Below are positions 45,567 to 52,574 of a DNA stretch of 64,000 nt, one piece after another; positions within the stretch are counted from its first letter, which is position 1; each line of letters opens with the position of its first letter. Source of the DNA: Bacteroidota bacterium (GTDB taxonomy: Bacteria > Bacteroidota > Bacteroidia > Bacteroidales > Lentimicrobiaceae). The notes beneath the pieces were generated by a model. That model did not search any database and was not told the DNA's origin. It saw nothing but the letters and a program-made list of their open reading frames with translations. The stretch covers positions 456,505 to 520,504 of the forward strand of contig JAEZDY010000024.1 in assembly GCA_023417935.1 (NCBI GenBank), written 5' to 3'. Made by a program: the position numbers and the translations under genes.

Positions 45567-45587
45567 TTTAGTATTCCATATTATCCA

Positions 45588-45818
45588 TTATTGACTTCAT
45601 CCAATCCGGTCTTATATCCTTTACGTTGTTTTACTATACAGGTTTCATTCTTGCCTACATACTTTTATTGACTTCATCCAATCCTGTCATATATCCTTTT
45701 CGTTGTTTTACTTTGCAGGTTTCATTCTAGCCTACATACTTTTATTGACTTCATCCAATCCTGTCATATAGCCTTTTCGTTGTATTACTCCGCAGGTTTC
45801 ATTCTAGCCTACATACTT
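45588..45818. repeat. Three 77-bp tandem repeats between tadA and the ATP synthase genes
   Basis: Three direct units of exactly 77 bp at 45588, 45665 and 45742. Each starts TTATTGACTTCATCCAATCC and includes a GCAGGTTTCATTCTAGCC-like part. Units 2 and 3 differ at a few positions, and unit 1 is more divergent. No spacers and no internal palindromes, so not CRISPR. No coding frame is kept across units (77 is not a multiple of 3). Confidence 0.93.
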
Positions 45819-46109
45819 TTTATAGTTGTATTCTGTCTTTTCCTTCTTGTTTCGAGTAACATTCCTTCTTGTTTTTTATGCCTAAAAAAACAATTGAGCA
45901 GTTAAACCTAAGCAAACCTTTGTAAATAATTATTTTCATTTCTGAGAACACTTATTTAGTATTATTGTTATTAAGGCTTGAGTTTTATGAATGCGTTAAA
46001 CATTCATACATTGACATTTAGTTTACAAAACACCTTCAATCATTGGCGAAAAAGTCTTATACTTGCATGCTCAATTTATCATGCTCTAATTAGAATCCGT
46101 TTAACAGTA
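45819..46109. other. Leader region of the ATP synthase operon
   Basis: About 290 bp between the repeat array and atpB. AT-rich, with an AACCTTTG near -7 box at about 45916. A TTG frame starts at 45978 and reads into atpB, but the protein it would add has no resemblance to a signal peptide and the true start is at 46110. Nothing else recognisable. Confidence 0.4.
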
Positions 46110-47225
46110 ATGAGGAAATACATCTTATCATTAATATTGATTATCAGTGCATTAGCTTCACAAGCAGCGGATCCTGTTGTTAACGGTCACGAATATAGCA
46201 CAAATCAATCAGATGAACATACTGAAGATTTCAATGCAGGCCATTTAATAATTGATCACATTGTTGATACCCACGAATGGCACATAGCTACGTTTGGACA
46301 TACCCACTTTACCATTCCGCTTCCTATTATACTGCTCGACCAAGGTAAACTGGTCACTTTCATGTCGTCACGTTTCAACCACGGCCATTCTGCCTATATG
46401 GGGTATAAGCTTGAAACAGAAAGAAACGCTAATAAAGGAAAGATTGTGAAGGTGCTTCCTGGCACCATGACAACGGATGTAAATGCAGAGAAACCTATTG
46501 ACCTGTCGATCACAAAAACAGTTGTTGGAATTTTCGTGAGCTTTCTGGTTTTGATACTTCTGTTCTTTGCTATTGCCCGTTCATACGTTCGCAATGCAGG
46601 TCATGCTCCTAAGGGAGTGCAGTCAATTCTTGAACCACTGATTTTATTTGTGCGTGATGATATAGCAAAACCATCTATTGGTAAGCATTACAACAAGTAT
46701 ATGCCATTTTTGCTTACAACCTTCTTCTTTATATTTTTTAGCAATCTTATAGGTTTGGTTCCCTTTTTCCCGGGAGGTGCCAATGTAACAGGTAATATTG
46801 GCGTTACCCTTGTTCTGGCGCTATTTACTTTCATAATTATTCTTGTAAAGGCAAATAAAAACTACTGGGTGCACATTTTTAACCCTCCTGGTATTCCCTG
46901 GTGGCTTAAATTTCCTATTCCACTTATACCTGTTATAGAACTAGCAGGTGTGTTTATAAAGCCTTTCGTATTGATGGTCCGTTTGTTTGCCAACATAGCC
47001 GCAGGCCATATTATTGTACTCGGTTTTATAGCATTGATCTTTATATTCGGACAAATGAGTACCGCCATGGCTTATGTTGTAAGCCCGGTATCTATTATAT
47101 TTTCAATATTTATAAGTCTGCTTGAACTGCTGGTAGCATTTATCCAGGCTTATGTATTCACCATGTTATCGGCACTATACTTTGGGATGGCAACCGAGGA
47201 GCATAGTCATGCTGAAACGCATTAA
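46110..47225 (+). CDS. atpB: F0F1 ATP synthase subunit a
   Basis: Membrane stator subunit of the F0 motor. The ATG at 46110 is chosen because it begins a signal peptide (MRKYILSLILIISALASQA), usual for this phylum; the frame reaches upstream to a TTG at 45978. The 371 residues have a periplasmic His-rich start, then helices with the key Arg in KPFVLMVRLFANIAAGHI and the C-terminal half-channel helix LLELLVAFIQAYVFTMLSALYFGMA. First gene of the B-E-F-H-A-G cluster. Confidence 0.96.
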   Translation: MRKYILSLILIISALASQAADPVVNGHEYSTNQSDEHTEDFNAGHLIIDHIVDTHEWHIATFGHTHFTIPLPIILLDQGKLVTFMSSRFNHGHSAYMGYKLETERNANKGKIVKVLPGTMTTDVNAEKPIDLSITKTVVGIFVSFLVLILLFFAIARSYVRNAGHAPKGVQSILEPLILFVRDDIAKPSIGKHYNKYMPFLLTTFFFIFFSNLIGLVPFFPGGANVTGNIGVTLVLALFTFIIILVKANKNYWVHIFNPPGIPWWLKFPIPLIPVIELAGVFIKPFVLMVRLFANIAAGHIIVLGFIALIFIFGQMSTAMAYVVSPVSIIFSIFISLLELLVAFIQAYVFTMLSALYFGMATEEHSHAETH

Positions 47226-47266
47226 TTATCAACGTAAATTCAAATAACCCTTTAAATCAATTCATT

Positions 47267-47548
47267 ATGACACTACTTACATTACTGCTTCAGATGGCGA
47301 ATGACGTGGTTTCCGTTGCTACTGATCTGGCTCCGGTTGCTAAGGCAGGCGCATCAATTGGCGCAGGTATTGCTGCAATTGGTGCCGGTATAGGTATCGG
47401 TAACATTGGCCGTGGAGCTTTAGAGTCCATAGCAAGGCAACCTGAATCAGCAGGTGACATCAGGTCAAATATGATTGTATCAGCCGCTCTTATTGAAGGT
47501 GTGGCTTTCTTTGCAATCGTGGTCTGTTTGCTTGTTGTATTCGTTTAA
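47267..47548 (+). CDS. atpE: F0F1 ATP synthase subunit c
   Basis: Rotor ring subunit, two helices in 93 residues. The first helix has the GxGxG packing run (GAGIAAIGAGIGIGN), then the polar loop ESIARQPE, and the second has the ion-carrying Glu in SAALIEGVAFFAIVV. There is no Gln plus Glu-Ser/Thr pair of Na+-type rings, so it is likely proton-driven. A hairpin follows in the atpE-atpF gap. Confidence 0.96.
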   Translation: MTLLTLLLQMANDVVSVATDLAPVAKAGASIGAGIAAIGAGIGIGNIGRGALESIARQPESAGDIRSNMIVSAALIEGVAFFAIVVCLLVVFV

Positions 47549-47558
47549 GGAAAGCAAT

Positions 47559-47603
47559 TATACCGCTTTAACGGTTGGTTAAGGCGGTATAGTTTCATTT
47601 TTG
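47559..47603 (+). promoter_or_regulatory. Hairpin between atpE and atpF, possible partial terminator
   Basis: Stem of TATACCGC then TTAAC pairing with GTTAA then GCGGTATA (47559-47571 with 47579-47591), one wobble pair in the stem, followed by GTTTCATTTTTG. It is inside the operon, directly after the gene for the subunit needed in most copies. It may partly terminate transcription or protect the atpE mRNA. Confidence 0.6.
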
Positions 47604-47627
47604 TCATTAATTAATAAAAGGAAAGAA

Positions 47628-48122
47628 ATGGAATTAGTAAGTCCCGGTATAGGATTGATCTTCTGGATGACAATTGCTTTCGGGCTTTTGCTCCTTATCC
47701 TCGGCAAATTCGTTTGGCCACCTATCATGCGTGCATTACATGACCGTGAATCGGCTATTGAGATGTCACTGCATCAGGCTGAGGCTGCCAGGCGTGAGAT
47801 GGAAACTTTGCAGTTCAACAATGAAAAACTGCTGAAGGAAGCTAAAGAAGAACGTGATGCCCTGATGAGGGATGCTCGTAAAGTGCGTGAAAAGCTTATT
47901 GAAGATGCACGTGAAAAGGCATCTATTGAAGCTGAGAGGATTATTGATTCTGCTAGAGAGCGCATTGAGCATGAGAAGATGGCCGCTATTACCGACCTGA
48001 AAAACCAGGTGGCCAACCTTTCAGTTGAAATAGCTGAAAAACTTATAGGTCAAGAATTGTCAGATCCGGTGAAAAACAAACAGTTTGTTGAAAAATCACT
48101 GGGGGAAATTAAACTGAACTAA
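47628..48122 (+). CDS. atpF: F0F1 ATP synthase subunit b
   Basis: Peripheral-stalk subunit, 164 residues. The ATG at 47628 (MELVSPGIGLIFWMTIAFGLLL) is used because AAAAGGAAAG is just upstream; the frame extends nine residues further. One membrane helix (about 12-30) is followed by a long charged helix (LREKLIEDAREKASIEAERII etc.) of coiled-coil type. It is 3 nt from atpH. Confidence 0.95.
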   Translation: MELVSPGIGLIFWMTIAFGLLLLILGKFVWPPIMRALHDRESAIEMSLHQAEAARREMETLQFNNEKLLKEAKEERDALMRDARKVREKLIEDAREKASIEAERIIDSARERIEHEKMAAITDLKNQVANLSVEIAEKLIGQELSDPVKNKQFVEKSLGEIKLN

Positions 48123-48125
48123 CCT

Positions 48126-48683
48126 ATGAGTAATCACCGTATCGATCTTCGTTATGCCACTGCTCTATTCGACTTTGCTGTTGAAAGAGACCAGGTTGAA
48201 CAGACTTATAACGACGTTCAGTTGATAGCTGATATTACCAACTCAAGCAGGGAGTTAAGACTTTTGCTTAAGAGTCCGGTGGTATTCAGTGATAAGAAAA
48301 TGAAAGTGCTTCATGAACTTTTTAAGGACAAAGTGGGCATTGTTACCTACACATTCATGAGTATTCTCCTTAAAAAACGCAGGGAAGAAAACCTGCACGG
48401 GATTGCAAATGCATTCATTGAAATTTACCGCAGGGAAAAGGGAATAAAAGTCGCGCAGGTTACTACTGCAACACCTCTTGATAAATTACTTAAAGATCAG
48501 TTGATCAGCATACTGAAAAACCAGACTAATGCTGAAATCATTCTCGAAGAAATTGTTGATCCTTCTATCTTAGGTGGGTTGATCGTTAAAATTGAAGGTG
48601 TTAAATTTGATGACAGTATAAGGAAGAAAATCCAGTCGCTGCAGCAGGAGTTTAACGTAAATACTTATAAAAAAGGATTCTAA
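48126..48683 (+). CDS. atpH: F0F1 ATP synthase subunit delta
   Basis: Stator subunit linking F1 alpha subunits to the b dimer. The 185 residues have the N-terminal helical domain (IDLRYATALFDFAVERDQVEQTY) and the C-terminal motif VDPSILGGLIVKIEGVKFDDSIRKKIQSL, which is the family signature. It lies between atpF and atpA as usual. Confidence 0.95.
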   Translation: MSNHRIDLRYATALFDFAVERDQVEQTYNDVQLIADITNSSRELRLLLKSPVVFSDKKMKVLHELFKDKVGIVTYTFMSILLKKRREENLHGIANAFIEIYRREKGIKVAQVTTATPLDKLLKDQLISILKNQTNAEIILEEIVDPSILGGLIVKIEGVKFDDSIRKKIQSLQQEFNVNTYKKGF

Positions 48684-48696
48684 TAAATAATAGTAT

Positions 48697-50280
48697 ATGG
48701 CAGAAATTAAGCCGGCTGAGGTATCAGCAATATTACGACAGCAACTTGCAGGTTTTAAATCAGAAGCTGAACTTGATGAAGTAGGCACAGTGTTGCAGGT
48801 TGGCGATGGAATTGCCAGGATATTCGGTTTATATAATGTACAGGCCGGTGAACTTATCGAGTTTGAAAGTACCGGAGTAAAAGGTATTGTACTTAACCTT
48901 GAAGAAGATAATGTTGGGGTGGTGATGCTCGGCGACGCTAAGGGCGTTAATGAAGGCGATCAGGTTAAACGCACCCGAAAGATTGCTTCTATCAACGTGA
49001 GCGAAGGCATGCTCGGCAGGGTTATCAATACTGTGGGTGAACCAATTGATGGAAAAGGCCCGATTGAAGGTGAATCATACGAAATGCCGCTTGAGCGCAA
49101 AGCTCCGGGTGTTATATACAGGCAACCTGTTAATGAGCCGCTACAAACAGGAATAAAGGCTATTGATGCTATGATCCCTATTGGCCGCGGTCAACGTGAG
49201 TTAATTATCGGCGACCGTCAAACAGGAAAGTCAGCAATTGCTATTGATACAATCATAAATCAGAAAGAGTTTTACGATAAAGGTGAGCCAGTTTTCTGTA
49301 TTTATGTGGCAATTGGACAAAAGGGAAGTACCGTTGCAAACATTGTACAAACCCTTGAATCAAAGGGTGCCATGAAATATACAGTGGTTGTTGTGGCAAC
49401 TGCTAGTGATGCCGCTGCTATGCAGTTTTACGCTCCCTTTGCCGGTGCTGCAATCGGTGAATATTTCAGGGATACAGGACGCCCCGCACTGATCATTTTT
49501 GATGATCTCTCAAAACAGGCTGTTGCATACCGTGAAGTTTCTTTATTGTTGCGTCGTCCGCCAGGACGTGAAGCTTATCCGGGTGATGTATTTTACCTGC
49601 ACTCACGCTTGCTTGAAAGAGCAGCAAAGATCATTGTAAGTGATGTTATTGCTCAGCAAATGAATGATTTGCCCGAGTCAATCAGGCATAAAGTAAAAGG
49701 TGGTGGTTCATTAACTGCATTACCAATCATTGAAACACAGGCGGGTGACGTATCTGCATACATTCCAACCAATGTGATATCAATCACCGATGGACAGATA
49801 TTCCTCGAAACCAACCTGTTTAACTCAGGTATCAGGCCAGCTATCAATGTTGGTATCTCGGTATCAAGGGTAGGGGGTAGTGCACAGATCAAGTCAATGA
49901 AGAAAGTAGCAGGATCTTTGAAACTTGACCAGGCGCAATTCAGGGAACTTGAGGCTTTCTCAAAGTTTGGTTCTGACCTCGATGCAATCACAAAGTCAAT
50001 TCTCGACAGAGGTTTCCGTAATGTTGAAATTCTTAAGCAACCACAATATTCACCATTGCCGGTTGAACAGCAGGTAGCAATTATTTTCTGCGGATCGAAA
50101 GGCTTGTTGCAGAAAATACCTATTGAAAGAGTGCATGATTTTGAAATAGAATTTCTGCATTACCTTGTTGAGCACAAACAAGCCTTGCTTGAAACGCTTA
50201 GAAAAGGCAGCTACACGCCCGAAGTTGAAAGTGAACTTGAAGCTGTAGCAATGGAACACATCAGGAAGTATGAAATTTAA
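48697..50280 (+). CDS. atpA: F0F1 ATP synthase subunit alpha
   Basis: Regulatory nucleotide-binding subunit of F1. The 527 residues include the Walker A GDRQTGKSAIAIDTII, PIGRGQRELI, the DDLSKQAVAYREVSLLLRRPPGREAYPGDVFY block and SRVGGSAQIKSMKKVAG. Length is typical. The beta subunit gene is not in this cluster. Confidence 0.98.
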   Translation: MAEIKPAEVSAILRQQLAGFKSEAELDEVGTVLQVGDGIARIFGLYNVQAGELIEFESTGVKGIVLNLEEDNVGVVMLGDAKGVNEGDQVKRTRKIASINVSEGMLGRVINTVGEPIDGKGPIEGESYEMPLERKAPGVIYRQPVNEPLQTGIKAIDAMIPIGRGQRELIIGDRQTGKSAIAIDTIINQKEFYDKGEPVFCIYVAIGQKGSTVANIVQTLESKGAMKYTVVVVATASDAAAMQFYAPFAGAAIGEYFRDTGRPALIIFDDLSKQAVAYREVSLLLRRPPGREAYPGDVFYLHSRLLERAAKIIVSDVIAQQMNDLPESIRHKVKGGGSLTALPIIETQAGDVSAYIPTNVISITDGQIFLETNLFNSGIRPAINVGISVSRVGGSAQIKSMKKVAGSLKLDQAQFRELEAFSKFGSDLDAITKSILDRGFRNVEILKQPQYSPLPVEQQVAIIFCGSKGLLQKIPIERVHDFEIEFLHYLVEHKQALLETLRKGSYTPEVESELEAVAMEHIRKYEI

Positions 50281-50297
50281 GAGGTAAGTACAGCAAC

Positions 50298-51179
50298 ATG
50301 GCCAGCTTAAAAGAAGTAAGAAACCGTATAGCTTCAGTAAAGTCAACCCAGCAGATTACCAGTGCCATGAAGATGGTTGCTGCATCAAAGCTTAGGAAAG
50401 CTCAAACTGGTATACTCCAGTTAAGGCCCTTTGCCCAAAAGCAGCAGTTGATGCTTCAAAACCTGAGCGCAGGTACTGAATCAGGTTTACCAGGCGGGTT
50501 GTCTGAAAAGAGAGCGACAAACCGGATACTATTTGTAGTCCTTTCTTCAAACAGGGGTTTATGCGGGGCATTCAATTCTAATGTTATCAAGCAGGCCAAT
50601 ATCGATTCCCGGTCAATTATTGCAGCTAACCCCGGATCTGAAATTACCATGATCACTATTGGCAGGAAGGCGTCAGAGTACTTTGCCAGAAGCAGTTTTA
50701 AGCTCGCTGAATCGCACGACGATATTTATGATGAGCTTACATATGGCCGGGCATCGCAGCTTGCTGACCACCTGATAGATCTCTTTACAAAGAAACTTTA
50801 TGATAAAATCTACATAGTTTATCATCAATTTAAGAATGCAGTTGTTCAATATTTGGTAACAGAGCAGTTTTTGCCTGTTGAGCCTATAACAAGTGAGGAA
50901 GAAAATGGAGCTCAGTCAGAGTACATTTTTGACCCTTCAAGAGATGAGATACTTGAGTCAATTGTGCCCCGTATATTACGCACACAATTGTACAAGGCTT
51001 TACTTGATTCATGGGCATCAGAGCAGGGTGCTCGTATGACTGCCATGTCGCAGGCTACAGACAATGCCCAGGAACTACTAAAAGAACTGAAGCTAACATA
51101 TAACAAAGCTCGTCAGGCAGCTATTACCAACGAGATATTGGAAATTGTAAGTGGTGCAGAAGCACTCAAAAATAATTGA
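50298..51179 (+). CDS. atpG: F0F1 ATP synthase subunit gamma
   Basis: Central shaft subunit, 293 residues. The N-terminal helix (ASLKEVRNRIASVKSTQQITSAMKMVAASKLRKAQ) and the C-terminal helix (EQGARMTAMSQATDNAQELLKELKLTYNKARQAAITNEILEIVSGAEAL) are unmistakable. Last ATP synthase gene in the cluster. atpD and atpC (beta and epsilon) are absent, so they must be elsewhere. Confidence 0.97.
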   Translation: MASLKEVRNRIASVKSTQQITSAMKMVAASKLRKAQTGILQLRPFAQKQQLMLQNLSAGTESGLPGGLSEKRATNRILFVVLSSNRGLCGAFNSNVIKQANIDSRSIIAANPGSEITMITIGRKASEYFARSSFKLAESHDDIYDELTYGRASQLADHLIDLFTKKLYDKIYIVYHQFKNAVVQYLVTEQFLPVEPITSEEENGAQSEYIFDPSRDEILESIVPRILRTQLYKALLDSWASEQGARMTAMSQATDNAQELLKELKLTYNKARQAAITNEILEIVSGAEALKNN

Positions 51180-51201
51180 TAAAAACTTTAAAATCTATGG
51201 T

Positions 51202-51717
51202 ATGATCTCAAAAAAAGTAGAAGAAGCTATCAACAGGCAAATCAAAAATGAGGAGCACTCAGCAAGAATCTACATGGCTATGGCTTCATGGTGTGAAACT
51301 AAAGGGCTGAGAGGCGCAGCAGCCTTCCTTTACAAACAATCAGACGAGGAACGCATGCACCAATTGAAATTTGTTAAATTCCTTAACGACCGTGGAGGTT
51401 ATGCACAATTGCAAGCGCTTGATACTCCCAATGCTGAATATGCATCAGTTCTTGAAATTTTCCAGAATGTGTTAAGGCATGAAGAGTATGTAACCGCCGC
51501 TATTAATGAAATATATGCAATCACAATAGAAGAAAAGGATTATACAACAGGTAATTTTCTACAGTGGTTCATTAATGAGCAGATTGAAGAAGAGAGCACA
51601 GCTCACACCATCCTCGACAAAATTAGCCTCGTGGGTGATGATAAAGCAGGGTTATTTCATATTGACAAGGAACTAGAAGCAATGGCTGCGGCTAAAACTG
51701 TCCCTGCTTTGGTTTAA
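51202..51717 (+). CDS. Bacterial ferritin (FtnA-like)
   Basis: Iron-storage protein, 171 residues. ATG 51202 (MISKKVEEAINRQ) is used; the frame extends upstream to a GTG inside atpG. The four-helix ferritin core has ferroxidase ligands in KNEEHSARIYMAMASW, SDEERMHQLKF and the later Glu in RHEEYVTAAI plus NEQIEEESTAH. A terminator follows at 51793. It is 22 nt after atpG, so read-through is possible, but it has no obvious tie to ATP synthase. Confidence 0.95.
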   Translation: MISKKVEEAINRQIKNEEHSARIYMAMASWCETKGLRGAAAFLYKQSDEERMHQLKFVKFLNDRGGYAQLQALDTPNAEYASVLEIFQNVLRHEEYVTAAINEIYAITIEEKDYTTGNFLQWFINEQIEEESTAHTILDKISLVGDDKAGLFHIDKELEAMAAAKTVPALV

Positions 51718-51792
51718 GTATCAAGCCAAGAGGTACGCTATTAAAGGTTAAGAACCGAGAATGCGCAATCTTAAACTTCTTAAATGAAATAG

Positions 51793-51830
51793 AAGAAGCT
51801 ACTCAAAAAAGTATGCTTCTTTTTATTTTT
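51793..51830 (+). terminator. Terminator between ferritin and the DUF3109 gene
   Basis: AAGAAGC ... GCTTCTT (51793-51799 with 51115+ arm at 51815-51821) with an ACT/AGT extension and a TTTTATTTTTTT run on the plus strand. The T-run extends into the Lys-rich end of the convergent gene. Confidence 0.7.
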
Positions 51831-52398
51831 TTGCCTTTTTTCCCTGTATTTGCTTTACTAACTGATCATAGTACTGCTCACCATATTTTCTAATAAGTGC
51901 CTCTTTGAGGAACACATATGCCGGAACATTCAGAGTCTTACCATATTCAACGGCGGGCCGGCAAATGTGCCACCGATGGTAATTTACAGCCTCAAAGTCT
52001 TTGTACTTGCTCAATCTAACAGGATAAAGATGGCATGATACAGGCTTGCGGAATTTTGTTTTTCCTTCTTTCCAGGCATTTTCAATTGCACAAAGAGCAA
52101 TGCCGTCATCATTGAAAACTACGTATGCACACTCTTTCCCATTAACCAGCGGTGTTACATAATGCCCTGCTGCATCAAAATCAAAAACACCAGAGCGTTT
52201 TATCTCATTCACACCTTGCTCACGCATAAAGGGAATTATGTTATCGATCTCATCCTCCAGAATGGAGATCTCTTCTTCTTCCAGTGGAGCACCGGCATCA
52301 CCTTCAACACAACAAGCTCCTTTACAAGCCGATAGATCACAAACAAAGCATGCACTCTTAAAATCGTCAGAAACTATAGTATTTTCAATAATTATCAT
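51823..52398 (-). CDS. DUF3109-family cysteine-rich protein
   Basis: Protein of 191 residues in the DUF3109 family, common in Bacteroidota. The CFVCDLSACKGACCVEGD cluster at about residues 17-34 and later cysteines (ECAYVVF, CAIENAW, SCHLYPVRLSKYKDFEAVNYHRWHIC) suggest a metal or Fe-S site. The function is not known. The start has a -7 box only four bases upstream. The Lys-rich end lies in the terminator of the convergent ferritin gene. Confidence 0.9.
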   Translation of the reverse strand: MIIIENTIVSDDFKSACFVCDLSACKGACCVEGDAGAPLEEEEISILEDEIDNIIPFMREQGVNEIKRSGVFDFDAAGHYVTPLVNGKECAYVVFNDDGIALCAIENAWKEGKTKFRKPVSCHLYPVRLSKYKDFEAVNYHRWHICRPAVEYGKTLNVPAYVFLKEALIRKYGEQYYDQLVKQIQGKKAKK

Positions 52399-52402
52399 GG
52401 AG

Positions 52403-52410
52403 CAAATGTA
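52403..52410 (-). promoter_or_regulatory. -7 box (TACATTTG) for the DUF3109 gene
   Basis: Minus-strand TACATTTG matches TAnnTTTG and ends four bases before the ATG, again pointing to a leaderless transcript. Confidence 0.5.
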
Positions 52411-52442
52411 CAGAATTTATAAACAGGTGATTCACAGCAGGT

Positions 52443-52574
52443 AAGCTAACATTGTTTTCTGACCCACCTAATATTGTTCTCTGAACCGATTAACTTTGAT
52501 ATCGGACCCGGTTAACTTTGATATTTGACTCGGTTAACTTTGATATTTGACCCGGTTTACTTGATCTCTGAACC
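52443..52574. repeat. Six 22-bp tandem units reaching into the 3' end of metG
   Basis: Six consecutive units at 52443, 52465, 52487, 52509, 52531 and 52553. Units 3-5 share CGGTTAACTTTGATAT on the plus strand. The last unit contains the final codons and stop of metG (Gly-Ser-Glu-Ile-Lys-stop), so the array looks like successive copies of the metG end extending into its 3' flank. Confidence 0.9.

Noticed and set aside
45588..45818. CRISPR-like array
   Set aside because: Units are 77 bp, contiguous, and have no unique spacers or cas genes nearby.
45978..46109. N-terminal extension of atpB from a TTG
   Set aside because: The ATG at 46110 starts a proper signal peptide; the extension is not like any subunit a.
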